64,000 nt of DNA from Neolewinella xylanilytica (GCF_002934605.1 NZ_PTJC01000006.1:2046001-2110000); one strand, 5' to 3'; counted from the stretch's first letter, positions 1 to 9,594 are shown. Notes: generated by a model not told the origin, from the letters alone. Made by a program: numbers and translations.

Positions 1-332
1 GGCGGGTAGCCCTCGGCTTCGATCATAAAACCTACTACGCCGTCCCAGGGCGTACCCTCCACTTCGGCCTCGCCGGTCACCTGATCGGCGGGCAACCAGA
101 GGGGCTTTCCGGACAGGAGAACGACGGCCTCCCGAGTATCAAAATTCTCGAGACTGACCGTCAGCTTTCCTCCGGTACGGAACGATCGTACGAAGTAGGG
201 GATGGGGGGCTCCCCGATGAGCACCGCCTTCGCAGCCAGCAGATCGTCTTCGTAAACCTCCTCCACGAATACGCTGAGTTCCCCCTTGATGCCATGGGGC
301 CTACCCGTGCGGCCGATTTCGATTACCTCCAT
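1..332 (-). CDS. rimM: Ribosome maturation factor RimM (5' part, cut by window edge)
   Basis: RimM helps mature the 30S subunit by binding ribosomal protein S19 and assisting 16S rRNA 3' domain folding. Reading the minus strand from the ATG at 332 gives an open frame to the window edge, about 110 residues. It begins MEVIEIGRTGRPHGIKGELS, the family's N-terminal signature (an I/V-G-x-x-G-R-x-H-G-I-x-G-E pattern), and continues with a beta-rich region including GKPLWLPAD. The C-terminal PRC-barrel part lies outside the window. The gene runs off the left edge, so its neighbours (often rpsP and trmD) cannot be seen. It is divergent from ilvA, with 177 bases between the two starts. Confidence 0.9.
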   Translation of the reverse strand, partial: MEVIEIGRTGRPHGIKGELSVFVEEVYEDDLLAAKAVLIGEPPIPYFVRSFRTGGKLTVSLENFDTREAVVLLSGKPLWLPADQVTGEAEVEGTPWDGVVGFMIEAEGYP

Positions 333-509
333 GCGGTAAAGATATTGGATGCAACTCGGTTCGCGCAGGGGCCGGCCTGGCGGCTCAACGTACGTTCTAT
401 CCGGCCCGGGATTAGCGAGGGTAATTGGGTAGTAAAGTTGGTGTTAGGTATCGGAAAATCGGCGCACCCGCGCCCCGGCGCACAACGTTTGGCTAGCTAC
501 CTTTACGGA

Positions 510-1766
510 ATGACACAGCAATCGGTCAGCCCCATCACGGTAGAAGAAATCATCAAAGCGCGGCACCGGCTACGGGGCATCGCGCTGGAAACGCCCCTCA
601 TGAAGAGTACCCGGCTCAGCCGGCTGTACGACGCGGAGATTTACCTGAAGCGGGAAGATCTGCAGGAAGTACGGAGCTATAAGATCCGCGGCAGCTACAA
701 CAAGATGGCGTCCCTGAGCCAGGAGGAGCGCGAACGCGGCGTCGTGTGCGCCAGTGCGGGCAACCACGCCCAGGGGCTCGCTTACGCCTGTAACGCCATG
801 CAGGTGAGAGGGGTGATCTTCATGCCGGTGGTGACCCCCGCCCAGAAGGTGCGCAAGGTGCGCATGTTCGGCGGCGATTACGTGGAGGTGGTACTGATCG
901 GCGACACCTACGACGACGCCTACAACGAGAGCATGCGCGTGGCCGAGGAGCGGGGGCTGACCTACGTACACCCCTTTGACGATCCGAAAACGATCGCGGG
1001 CCAGGGAACGGTAGGACTGGAAATCCTCGACGCGGCAACCAAGCCAATCGACCTGCTGGTGATGGCGGTAGGTGGCGGCGGTCTAAGCGCCGGCATCGGC
1101 AGCGTATTCAGCCAGCTCAGTCCGCAGACCAAGCTGATCGGCGTCGAGCCCTCCGGGGCCCCCGCGATGTTCAAAAGCCTGCAGGCGGGTGAGGTGATCA
1201 CCCTGGACCGGATCGACAGTTTCGTGGACGGCGCCGCGGTGCGCCGGGTGGGCAAGCATAATTTCCCCATCGTACGGGATACGGTGGACCGGATTGAGCT
1301 CGTGGACGAGGGAAAGGTTTGCGGCGTCATGCTCGACCTCTACAACGAAGACGGCCTGGTGGTGGAGCCGGCCGGTGCCCTATCCATCGCCGTACTCGAT
1401 CAACTGGGCGACCTGCGCGGGAAGCACATCGTGTGCGTGGTCAGTGGCGGCAACAACGACATCACCCGTACCCCGGAGATCCAGGAGCGGGCGCTGATGT
1501 ACGCCGGGCTGAAGCACTACTTCATCGTGGAATTTCCCCAGCGGTCCGGGGCCCTGCGCGATTTCCTCGACGTACTCGGACCGGAAGACGATATCACCCA
1601 CTTCGAGTACACCAAGAAACACAACCGCGCCATGGGCCCCGCGCTGGTGGGCATTCAACTCGGAAGGCGGGGCGATTTCGAGGAGCTGGTGCAGCGTATG
1701 GAGGCCCGCCGCCTGCGCTACGAACACCTGAACGACCAGCCGATTCTATTCGAGATGCTTATCTGA
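510..1766 (+). CDS. ilvA: Threonine ammonia-lyase, biosynthetic (IlvA)
   Basis: PLP enzyme that deaminates threonine to 2-oxobutanoate, the first committed step to isoleucine; cytoplasmic. It has 418 residues from the ATG at 510. The open frame extends upstream to 294, but that part overlaps rimM on the other strand and is not conserved-looking. The PLP lysine is K58 in RSYKIRGSY. The substrate loop SAGNHAQG is at about 82-89 and the phosphate-binding GGGGLSAG at about 188-195. The C-terminal ~85 residues (EFPQRSGALRDFLDVL onward) form one ACT-like regulatory domain, so isoleucine feedback control is likely. ilvC lies on the other strand at 11.9-12.9 kb; other ilv genes are not in view. Confidence 0.95.
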   Translation: MTQQSVSPITVEEIIKARHRLRGIALETPLMKSTRLSRLYDAEIYLKREDLQEVRSYKIRGSYNKMASLSQEERERGVVCASAGNHAQGLAYACNAMQVRGVIFMPVVTPAQKVRKVRMFGGDYVEVVLIGDTYDDAYNESMRVAEERGLTYVHPFDDPKTIAGQGTVGLEILDAATKPIDLLVMAVGGGGLSAGIGSVFSQLSPQTKLIGVEPSGAPAMFKSLQAGEVITLDRIDSFVDGAAVRRVGKHNFPIVRDTVDRIELVDEGKVCGVMLDLYNEDGLVVEPAGALSIAVLDQLGDLRGKHIVCVVSGGNNDITRTPEIQERALMYAGLKHYFIVEFPQRSGALRDFLDVLGPEDDITHFEYTKKHNRAMGPALVGIQLGRRGDFEELVQRMEARRLRYEHLNDQPILFEMLI

Positions 1767-1771
1767 AGAAT

Positions 1772-2038
1772 ATGGAAGTAAAAATTGCCTGCCCGAAATG
1801 TGATTGGGAGCCGGACGGTCGGCCGTACTGGACCTGCGATGCCTGCGGAACCCGTTTCGACACCTTCGAAACGACCGCGATCTGCCCGAACTGCACGAAA
1901 GGGTTCGAGGAAACGCAGTGCGTTGAATGTACCGAATTCTCCCCCCACCTGGAGTGGTACCGCAATTTGGACGGGTGGCTTCGGGAGCAACTGGAAAAAA
2001 TTCGTGAACGGGTGTTGACCGCGGCGGGGAAGGATTGA
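1772..2038 (+). CDS. Small zinc-ribbon protein
   Basis: An 88-residue protein that begins 5 bases after the ilvA stop, so it is probably co-transcribed with it. The ATG at 1772 is chosen because upstream codons in this frame merely run out of phase through ilvA. It has four CxxC knuckles: CPKC near residue 6, CDAC near 22, CPNC near 40 and CVEC near 51. This is enough for two zinc sites of zinc-ribbon type. The C-terminus is a charged helix (LREQLEKIRERVL). No enzyme motif is present. The function is unknown; zinc ribbons of this size often mediate protein or nucleic-acid contacts, but nothing here decides which. Confidence 0.75.
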   Translation: MEVKIACPKCDWEPDGRPYWTCDACGTRFDTFETTAICPNCTKGFEETQCVECTEFSPHLEWYRNLDGWLREQLEKIRERVLTAAGKD

Positions 2039-2063
2039 CTAACATTTTGTTTACATTGTCGGC

Positions 2064-5000
2064 ATGACGAAGATGCCAGGCCTGCTCAACAACCTCAAGC
2101 TCATCTCCGCGGGGGCGGGTAGCGGAAAAACCTACCGCCTGACCCTGGAGATGGCCGCTTTGCTGACGAGCGGCGAGGTTCGGCCGGAGGGGATTATCGC
2201 AACCACCTTCACCAAGCGGGCGGCGGCGGAGCTCAAGGAGCGCGTCCGCGTCAAATTACTGCGGGAAGGGATGACCCGCGAGGCCGGAGAGCTGTCGAAC
2301 GCCCTGATCGGTACGGTCCACGGGCTGGGCGTCAAGCTCTTACGACGCTTCGCTTTCGAGGCTGGGGTGAGTCCGCAGGTCGACATCATTGCCGACGGCG
2401 ACCACCAGCGACTGTTCAATTTAAGCATGGCCGCCGTGATAAGCCTGGGCCAGATTCAGGAGATCGAAGCCCTGGTGGACCGACTGAGCCTGAGCACCTC
2501 CGGGGAGAAATATAACTGGCGCAAGGACGTCCTGGGGCTCGTCGAGGTGATCCGGGGCAACAATTTTACTCCAGCGGATATCGAGCGCAGTAAGACCAAT
2601 AGCTGGCAGAGCTTGCAGGAATTTCTTCCCCCCGTCGATACGAACTTAAGTCTGAGTCAGTACCGGACGCGGGCCGAACGCATCTTGAAAGAAACCTTCG
2701 AAGCCCTACTGGACAACGAGGCGGACGGAACCAAGAAAACGGATACCGCCGCGCAGGCCCTGCGGTCCATGCTCGGCGACCTCAAACAGCGCGGCTACCT
2801 TCCCTGGGTCAACTACGCCAAACTCGGACGGTTTGCCGGTGAGGTCGGTGCGAAGAGCCGGGACCTGGTGACCGAACTGGTGGAACTCGGGGAGCGGCAC
2901 GCCAGCCTCGCCGATTTCCAGGAAGACCTCCGCCGGTACCAGGAAATGCTCTTCGATTTCGCCCAGGCCTCCATCGAGGAATACGACAGCTATAAAAAGC
3001 GCCGCGGCCGGATCGACTACACCGATATGGAGGTGCTCGTGCTCAGACTTCTGGAGAACGACAGCGTACGGGAGACGCTCTCCCGGGAGCTCGATCTGCT
3101 GATGGTCGACGAATTCCAGGATACTTCTCCGATCCAGTTGGCCATTTTCCTACAGCTGAGTCAACTGGCGAAGCAGAGCGTATGGGTGGGAGATCCCAAA
3201 CAAAGCATTTACGGGTTTCGTGGCGCCGAACCCCGGCTGATGGCGGCGGTGATGCACGCCAACGGACCGATCGATCCGGCAAACATCCAGCGAAAAAGCT
3301 GGCGGAGCCGGGAGGATATCGTCTACGCCTGCAATAGCCTGTTCGTATCCGCCTTTCCGGAATTTACCGCGGCGGAGGTCGCCCTGGAACCGGTACGGAC
3401 CCGGCGGGGCAGCCGGTTCAGTCCGCAGGAGAGCGAGCAATTATCCGAGACACACGGACTCATCCACTGGCACTTCACCCCGGAGGGAAAGACCCGCCAC
3501 AGCAACGGCTTCATGATCGCCACCCTCGTGAAGGCGATCCGCGAACTGCTGGCTAATCCCCACCCGGTACTCCCCAAGGGGGGCAGTGAAGAACGGAAGC
3601 TCCGGGCGGGGGATATCGCCATTTTGTGTCGGTCCAACTACCGCTGTGCGGACGTAGCCGCCGAGCTGGCCAAGCAGGGCATTCCGGCGGCCATTGCCCG
3701 TAAAGGATTACTCGAGACCGCCGAGGCCACCCTGTTGCTGGCGTGTCTGAAATATATGCTGGACGGTACCGATAGCCTGTCGATCGCCGAGATCATGCTC
3801 TTTGGTAGCCGGCGCGACCTGCCGGACATCATCGATCACCGCCTCCATCACCTGGAGTACGATCCCAAGGCGGCCTGGGGAACGGAGGAAGCCATCCTGG
3901 GGCAGCTGGAATCGCTGCGCGAGGCCACGGCCGAGCATTCCACCAGTGAGATCATCAACCTGGTCGTAGAACGCATCGACCTCCGGCGCATAGCGGCTGG
4001 TTGGGGTGACGGAGAACAGCGACTGGCTAATATCGACGAACTGCGGCGGCTGGCGATGGCCTACGAAGAGAATTGCCACCAGCAGCACCGGGCGGCTTCC
4101 CTCGGGGGCTATCTGCTATACCTGAATCAATTGATCCGGGAAGGGGAAGATATGCAGGGGGCCAGCGAGCGACCGGATGCGGTCAATGTGCTCACCTATC
4201 ACCGGAGTAAAGGACTGGAGTGGCCGGTAGTGGTATGCTTCGACCTGGATCAAGCCCTGCGGGCCGACGTTTGGGGACGCGCGGTCGTTCCCGACGACCC
4301 CTCCGCACCGGTAGATCTCCGTCGGCCGCTTGCGGACCGGTGGCTTCGCTACTGGGTGAATCCCTACGGTCGCCTGTCTTCCGGAATTCCCTGGGTGGAC
4401 GCACTGGAAGAAAGCCGGCACAAGGCCGCCACGACCGAAGCGGCGCTTGCAGAGGAGGCGCGGTTGCTGTACGTAGGCATGACCCGCGCCCGCGATTTTC
4501 TCGTGCTGCCCACCAGTCAGCGAAATGGCGCACCCTGGGTTGATCGGGTGTTCGCCAGAGGAGGGAAGGCCACGCCGGTCCTGGCACCGGATACCACCGA
4601 GACGCCCTTCACTTGGAATGACGTGGACGTCGACAAGAGCTTCCATAGCTGGACCGAACCCGCCAGCCAGCCGGCGGCCGAAATGTCACACCATCCCATT
4701 CGGTTCATCGATTCCGAACGGCCCGGCCGTTCGCCGTATGCGTCGCGGGTGGTCGATGATGCATTCCTGGCGGAGTACTTTGGCGAAAGCCGACCGGGGA
4801 TAACCCTTTCCTATTTCCAACCGCCAGAGCTCGACCCCGCCACGGATGGGCGCATACTCGCGCGCTGCCTGAGTATTTTTCTAGCCGGCGACCCGCGCGA
4901 CGCCGCTTCCATGGCTTATCGTACCGAACTGGCCGGAGATTTATTGATGGATTGGGCACCGGGCGGTTCGGTAGACCCCACGCTTTTTCCGCAGCAGTCG

Positions 5001-5312
5001 GATAGCTTTGCCGCCACCCTCGCGGAGCATTGGCCGGATGCCACCGTCAGGCGGCAGCTTGCCCTACGGGGCACTTGCGCCGGAAGAGGTTACGAAAAGA
5101 AAGTAGACTGGCTGCTGCAAACGCCTGGGGGGGAATGTATTCTTTTACTGGACGTCTGCCAATCCGCCAAACAGCTTCCGAACCAACTCGGTGCCCGCAT
5201 GGCCGAGCTACGGCTTCAGGCACGGCTACTCGGTGCCACATCGAGATTTCAGGTGACTACCGCCTTCCTGCATCCGCTGATTCTCGGCCAGCTCATCGAA
5301 GTTAAGCTGTGA
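2064..5312 (+). CDS. UvrD/AddA-like ATP-dependent DNA helicase
   Basis: Superfamily 1A helicase of the RecB/AddA type, 1082 residues, expected in double-strand-break processing. Motif I is AGAGSGKT (16-23) and motif Ia is TFTKRAAAELKERV. Motif II is MVDEFQD, followed by motif III-like VWVGDPKQSIYGFRGA. Motif V is YHRSKGLEWPVVV and motif VI is LLYVGMTRAR. The C-terminal ~75 residues resemble the AddA nuclease fold (KKVDWLL, then LLLDVCQSAKQ, then a MAELRLQARLL helix). The usual D-x-K lysine is replaced by cysteine (about residue 1032), so this domain looks inactive. Bacteroidota usually place an AddB-like nuclease beside this helicase; none is in view. It overlaps mqnB by 4 bases (GTGA). Confidence 0.93.
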   Translation: MTKMPGLLNNLKLISAGAGSGKTYRLTLEMAALLTSGEVRPEGIIATTFTKRAAAELKERVRVKLLREGMTREAGELSNALIGTVHGLGVKLLRRFAFEAGVSPQVDIIADGDHQRLFNLSMAAVISLGQIQEIEALVDRLSLSTSGEKYNWRKDVLGLVEVIRGNNFTPADIERSKTNSWQSLQEFLPPVDTNLSLSQYRTRAERILKETFEALLDNEADGTKKTDTAAQALRSMLGDLKQRGYLPWVNYAKLGRFAGEVGAKSRDLVTELVELGERHASLADFQEDLRRYQEMLFDFAQASIEEYDSYKKRRGRIDYTDMEVLVLRLLENDSVRETLSRELDLLMVDEFQDTSPIQLAIFLQLSQLAKQSVWVGDPKQSIYGFRGAEPRLMAAVMHANGPIDPANIQRKSWRSREDIVYACNSLFVSAFPEFTAAEVALEPVRTRRGSRFSPQESEQLSETHGLIHWHFTPEGKTRHSNGFMIATLVKAIRELLANPHPVLPKGGSEERKLRAGDIAILCRSNYRCADVAAELAKQGIPAAIARKGLLETAEATLLLACLKYMLDGTDSLSIAEIMLFGSRRDLPDIIDHRLHHLEYDPKAAWGTEEAILGQLESLREATAEHSTSEIINLVVERIDLRRIAAGWGDGEQRLANIDELRRLAMAYEENCHQQHRAASLGGYLLYLNQLIREGEDMQGASERPDAVNVLTYHRSKGLEWPVVVCFDLDQALRADVWGRAVVPDDPSAPVDLRRPLADRWLRYWVNPYGRLSSGIPWVDALEESRHKAATTEAALAEEARLLYVGMTRARDFLVLPTSQRNGAPWVDRVFARGGKATPVLAPDTTETPFTWNDVDVDKSFHSWTEPASQPAAEMSHHPIRFIDSERPGRSPYASRVVDDAFLAEYFGESRPGITLSYFQPPELDPATDGRILARCLSIFLAGDPRDAASMAYRTELAGDLLMDWAPGGSVDPTLFPQQSDSFAATLAEHWPDATVRRQLALRGTCAGRGYEKKVDWLLQTPGGECILLLDVCQSAKQLPNQLGARMAELRLQARLLGATSRFQVTTAFLHPLILGQLIEVKL

Positions 5313-5995
5313 ATATCCTACTAACGGCTGCAACCCCCGAAGAACTCGCCCCTACCCTCGCCTGGTTGCGGGAGCGTGCCGACGGTACGGAACGTAATTT
5401 CATGCGGTTCGGAAACGTGGAGGTACACCTGTTATTCACGGGAATGGGGCCACTAGCTACGGCCTACGCCCTTGGGGCGTACCTGACCAACCACGCGGTT
5501 CAATTGGCCATTCAGGGAGGCATTGCCGGAGCCTTCGATCGGGACTTGGCGATCGGCGAAGTCGTGCGAGTCGAAAATGACCGCTTGCTCGACTTTGGTG
5601 CCGAAGACCGCGACGGTTCCTGGCTAAACCTGGCTGATATGGGTTTCCGGTACGCCACTCCCTTTCAGGAGGATGGATCGTTAAAACCCATTACCGTCTC
5701 CGCCCAGTACCTCCCGTACCGGGTAGTCAGCGGCGGGACGACCGGACGGAGTTCGGGAAGCCGGTCGACCATCGACCGCTTGCGTCGCCAATTTCCGGAG
5801 GTGCAGATCGAAACCATGGAGGGTGCGGCCTTCTTCTACGCCACGCAAATGGCGGGCGTCGAACCCCTGCAATTGCGGGCCATCAGCAACTACGTAACCG
5901 AACGCGACCGCGAAAGCTGGCAGATCGGGAAAGCGATCGCCGCGCTGGACGGGGCCCTGCAACGGGTTCTCGGCGCTTTTATGGAGCAGGCCTAG
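5309..5995 (+). CDS. mqnB: Futalosine hydrolase
   Basis: Nucleoside hydrolase that splits futalosine to dehypoxanthine futalosine and hypoxanthine in the futalosine route to menaquinone. It has 228 residues and starts at a GTG that overlaps the helicase stop by 4 bases, a sign of translational coupling. Family features are the N-terminal LLTAATPEEL, the nucleoside-phosphorylase-type loop FTGMGPLATAYALGAYL, and QGGIAGAF. METMEGAAFFYA (written here as ETMEGAAFFYA) contributes the ribose-binding ME pair, and RAISNYV with W..GKAI follows near the end. ubiE/menG, the last step of menaquinone synthesis, lies at 41.3-42.0 kb. The stop shares a CTAG with the convergent mrp stop. Confidence 0.92.
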   Translation: MNILLTAATPEELAPTLAWLRERADGTERNFMRFGNVEVHLLFTGMGPLATAYALGAYLTNHAVQLAIQGGIAGAFDRDLAIGEVVRVENDRLLDFGAEDRDGSWLNLADMGFRYATPFQEDGSLKPITVSAQYLPYRVVSGGTTGRSSGSRSTIDRLRRQFPEVQIETMEGAAFFYATQMAGVEPLQLRAISNYVTERDRESWQIGKAIAALDGALQRVLGAFMEQA

Positions 5996-7104
5996 TTTTT
6001 CATTTCTACCGGCCGCGTGGGGTCCATCATTTCGTTGCGGAGCGCGGTCTGACGGGCCACGTTGCGGGCAACGTTGAGCCAGGCCTCCCGGGTAATTTCG
6101 TCTTCCCGGTTCAGAATGGCCGGCTTGCCGCTGTCACCACCCTCGCGAATGGATTGTACCAGGGGTATCTGCCCCAGGAGCATGCTGTTGCTCTTTTTGG
6201 CAAGCGTCTTTCCTCCACCCTGGCCGAAGATGTAGTACTTGTTATTCGGCAGTTCGGCGGGCGTGAAGTAAGCCATGTTCTCCACCACCCCCAGTACGGG
6301 CACCTGGACGTCGGGCAGGAAGAACATATTCATCGCTTTGATCGCATCGGCTAGGGCAACGTCCTGGGGCGTGGTAACCATGACCGCGCCGGTCACGCTG
6401 ACCGACTGTACCAGCGAAAGCTGCACGTCCCCCGTGCCCGGTGGTAAATCGACCACCAGGTAGTCCAGGGGGGGCCAGATCGTCTCTTCAATAAACTGGC
6501 GGACGATACCGGCAAGTCGCGGACCGCGCAGCACCACCGCCTGCTCGGGGTCAACCACGAAGCCCGTGCTCATGACCGGGAGGCCGTAAGCGTATAGGGG
6601 TTTGATCTTGGGTTTCCCGTAGATTTTTTCCACTTGCGGCTTTTGTCCGGCTAGCCCGAGCATAGTGGGAGCCGAAGGACCGTAAACGTCGGCATCGAGC
6701 AGGCCCACCGCCCCCCCCAGTTCCTGCAGCCCCAGTGCCAGGTTCACGGCCACCGTACTTTTGCCAACCCCGCCCTTTCCGCTGGCCACGGCAATGATGT
6801 TCCGGACGTGGGGTAACGGATTGCTCTTCTGTGGCCCGCCGCCCTGCCCCGCACCGGGATTGAGGCCCGGCTGCTGCATGTGAACATGCACCTGGGCCTG
6901 GGGGTACACGCTCAGGATAGCTTCCTGACAGGCGAAATTAAGCTGCTGTTTGTAATTATCATCCAGTTTGGGCAGCTGAAGGGTAAAGGAAACGTCCGGC
7001 GCTTCCACCTTCAGGTGCAGCACCATATTGGCGGTGATAATGTCCTGTCCGGTCTTCGGATCGGTGACGGTAGCCAGTGCTTCGGCGATCTTACTTACTT
7101 CCAT
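5992..7104 (-). CDS. mrp: Mrp/NBP35-family Fe-S cluster carrier ATPase
   Basis: P-loop ATPase that carries or assembles iron-sulfur clusters (ApbC/Mrp family); 370 residues, cytoplasmic. The N-terminal ~90 residues are a MIP18 (DUF59) domain (VTDPKTGQDI). The deviant Walker A is ASGKGGVGKST, followed by LLDADVYGPSAPTMLG and the switch region DLPPGTGDVQLSL. The region that carries a CPxC cluster-binding pair in many Mrp proteins reads ENMAYFTPAELPNNKYYIFG here, without cysteines. From memory this is usual among Bacteroidota homologues. It lies 45 bases downstream of mutS2 on the same strand and is convergent with mqnB. Confidence 0.92.
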   Translation of the reverse strand: MEVSKIAEALATVTDPKTGQDIITANMVLHLKVEAPDVSFTLQLPKLDDNYKQQLNFACQEAILSVYPQAQVHVHMQQPGLNPGAGQGGGPQKSNPLPHVRNIIAVASGKGGVGKSTVAVNLALGLQELGGAVGLLDADVYGPSAPTMLGLAGQKPQVEKIYGKPKIKPLYAYGLPVMSTGFVVDPEQAVVLRGPRLAGIVRQFIEETIWPPLDYLVVDLPPGTGDVQLSLVQSVSVTGAVMVTTPQDVALADAIKAMNMFFLPDVQVPVLGVVENMAYFTPAELPNNKYYIFGQGGGKTLAKKSNSMLLGQIPLVQSIREGGDSGKPAILNREDEITREAWLNVARNVARQTALRNEMMDPTRPVEMKN

Positions 7105-7149
7105 TCGGTGAGGTTCTTGACGTTCAACTGCTATGGGCGGTTGGTCGAT

Positions 7150-9537
7150 TTACAGATCGACGATGGTGACCCCTTCCCCCCCCTGTTCCCGGGGCGGGGT
7201 GCTGAGGTTGAATTGATGATTGTATTCGCTGAGTTTTTGCCGGACTGCCCGTTTGAGCGCCCCGCTTCCCTTCCCGTGTACGATGCGCAACTGGGATGCA
7301 TTCGCCATCAGGGCCTGGTCTACGAAAGCCTGGGTGGTATTCAGTACCTCTTCGAAGCGCATACCCCGCACGTCCAGCTTATTGCTGAAGGAGGCTACCC
7401 CCTGTATATCACTGGATACGCTGCGTTCCCGCCGGAGTGTCATCGGACTCTCCGCGTGCTCCAGGTCCCGCAGGTTGGCTGTAAGCCGCAAGTCTCCCAC
7501 GATCACGATGGCGCGCTTCTTATCGATGGTCTCGATGGTTCCCGATGTGCCCCCCGTGCGTAGCTTCACGTAGTCGCCCTCGTTGAACTGCCGCCGGCCC
7601 TGCTTTCCGGACTTTGGCTGGTAGTAAATCGTCTCGCGAAGATCCGTCACCTGCTCACTGATTTTTTCGCGTTCGTCGCGCAGCGCTTTGGCCTTCTCCT
7701 TCGCCTCGTCCAGCTTTTTTTCTTCCCGCAGCTTCCGGATCAGGTTTTCCATCTCCTTGTTGTACTTCGCCGTCTCGGCCAGGGACTGCTCCTTGGCCTC
7801 CAATTTCAGGCGTTTGCGGCGGACTTCGATGTCACGGTGTAATTCCTCGTAGGTGCGGGTAAGCGCATCGAGCGTTTTTTGCTTCTGCTCCATGCGGGCG
7901 AGCTGTTCCTCCACCTCCTGCTTTTCCCGTTGCAGATCTACGAGGAGCTGATCCACCGCCCGTTCGTTCTTACCGGCGCGCATGCGGGCGTGGTCAAGCA
8001 CGTCTTGCGGTAGCCCGCTTTTCTGGGCGATTTCGAAGGCGTAGCTGGAGCCCGGTCGCCCGACTTGAAGCTCATAGGTAGGGCTGAGGCTATCCTTGTC
8101 GAAGTGCATTCCCCCATTGACGATCCCCGACGTTTTGTAGGCGTAGATCTTCAAATTGCTGTAGTGGGTGGTGATTACGCCGTATACCCCGGCCTTGTTA
8201 AGGCGTTCGAGTACCGCTTCCGCGATGGCGCCGCCGAGCATGGGGTCGGTGCCGGAACCGAACTCATCGATCAGGACGAGGGTGCGGTCGTCCGCCTCCC
8301 GGGTGAATTCCCGCGCGTTCTTCAGCCGGCTGCTGTAGGTTGATAGGTCGTCCTCGATACTCTGCTGGTCCCCAATGTCGGTAAACACTTTGTGAAAGGT
8401 ACCCAGGGTCGATTCCTTATCGACGGTGACCAGCATCCCGCTCTGAACCATTAGCTGCAAGAGGCCTACCGACTTCATCGAGATTGACTTTCCCCCGGCG
8501 TTCGGTCCGGAGAGCATCAAAATCCGGTTCTTCCCCTTCAGCACCAGATCGAAGGGAACGGTTTTTCGGCCGTACGGCCGGTTCTTCAGATAGAGCAGCG
8601 GGTGGCGGCCCTCCTTGATATCCAGCGTCGGACGGTGGTCGACCTTGGGTCGCTCGGCCTTCATCTGGGCGGCGAGCCGGGCTTTGGCCTGCACCAGGTC
8701 CATGTAGACGATCAGGTCGCGGTAATTGACCATCTGGTCGACGTAGGGGCGCAACCGCGCCGATAGCTCGCGCAGGATCCGGTAGATTTCCCGCCTTTCC
8801 TCCTGCTGCAGGTCGAAGATGTCGTTGTTAATGCCGATCACCTCGTCGGGCTCGATGTAGGCGGTTTTACCCGTAGCCGACTCGTCGTGAATGATGCCGC
8901 GGATCTGCCGCTTATGCTCCGCTGGTACCGCGAGTACCCGCCGCCCGTTGCGAAAGCTTTCGACGGTATCGCTCAGGTAACCGGCCCGTCGGTACTTCTC
9001 GATGACCGACCGGAAGGCTTTCTCCACCTCCCGCTGTTTGCTGCCGAGCAGGCGGCGGATGCGGCTCAGTTCGTCGGAAGCGTCCGTGCGGATATTCCCC
9101 TCGGCGTCGATCACCGCCTCGATGGCCGCGCTCAGTTCGGGTACGTACTCCACTACGCTCACCACCCCGAAAAGGGTCGGAAAGGCATTTTGCCGAGCGT
9201 TAGACTGGAAAAAGGTAAAGAGTTGCTTCGCCTGTAAAAGCAGGACATTCAGCTTTGCAAGTCCGGATTCCACGAGCGCGTAGCCTTCGACCCGGAGGGC
9301 CTTCAACTCCTCACTAACGTCATCGTAGGCCGTAATGGAGAACATATTCTTGTCCTCCGTGCCCTGACGAAATTCCGTTACTTCGTCCAACCACTGGTTA
9401 ATCTCCGTCACTTTGGTGGAGGGAGTCACCGACAGGGCGGCTTCCCGCCCCAGATCGCCGTTGCAGTGGCGCTCGAGGAGGGCGAGGATTTTATCGAATT
9501 CAAGCTTTTCAAGCGTGTCCGCGGGCAGTAACTGCAT
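7150..9537 (-). CDS. mutS2: Endonuclease/ribosome-rescue factor MutS2
   Basis: MutS2-family ATPase of 795 residues, with roles in suppressing homologous recombination and in rescuing collided ribosomes in other bacteria. The N-terminal clamp/core part has no mismatch-recognition domain, as expected for MutS2. The ABC-type ATPase has Walker A GPNAGGKS (about 345-352), Walker B LVLIDEFGSGTDP and the H-loop ITTHYSNLK. A long coiled coil (about 525-640, rich in E/K/R) follows. The C-terminal Smr domain (about 715-795) carries LDVRGMRFEE and the catalytic-type HGKGSGALK. The small membrane-protein gene is 57 bases upstream and mrp 45 bases downstream, all on one strand. Confidence 0.95.
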   Translation of the reverse strand: MQLLPADTLEKLEFDKILALLERHCNGDLGREAALSVTPSTKVTEINQWLDEVTEFRQGTEDKNMFSITAYDDVSEELKALRVEGYALVESGLAKLNVLLLQAKQLFTFFQSNARQNAFPTLFGVVSVVEYVPELSAAIEAVIDAEGNIRTDASDELSRIRRLLGSKQREVEKAFRSVIEKYRRAGYLSDTVESFRNGRRVLAVPAEHKRQIRGIIHDESATGKTAYIEPDEVIGINNDIFDLQQEERREIYRILRELSARLRPYVDQMVNYRDLIVYMDLVQAKARLAAQMKAERPKVDHRPTLDIKEGRHPLLYLKNRPYGRKTVPFDLVLKGKNRILMLSGPNAGGKSISMKSVGLLQLMVQSGMLVTVDKESTLGTFHKVFTDIGDQQSIEDDLSTYSSRLKNAREFTREADDRTLVLIDEFGSGTDPMLGGAIAEAVLERLNKAGVYGVITTHYSNLKIYAYKTSGIVNGGMHFDKDSLSPTYELQVGRPGSSYAFEIAQKSGLPQDVLDHARMRAGKNERAVDQLLVDLQREKQEVEEQLARMEQKQKTLDALTRTYEELHRDIEVRRKRLKLEAKEQSLAETAKYNKEMENLIRKLREEKKLDEAKEKAKALRDEREKISEQVTDLRETIYYQPKSGKQGRRQFNEGDYVKLRTGGTSGTIETIDKKRAIVIVGDLRLTANLRDLEHAESPMTLRRERSVSSDIQGVASFSNKLDVRGMRFEEVLNTTQAFVDQALMANASQLRIVHGKGSGALKRAVRQKLSEYNHQFNLSTPPREQGGEGVTIVDL

Positions 9538-9594
9538 AGGGGTAGAACAGGGTAAAAAACACTAACGGATGCCCCGGGCGGATGGTTGGTGGAT

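Noticed and set aside
294-509. Extended N-terminus of the ilvA frame
   Set aside because: It overlaps rimM on the other strand, has no family similarity, and the ATG at 510 gives the normal IlvA start.
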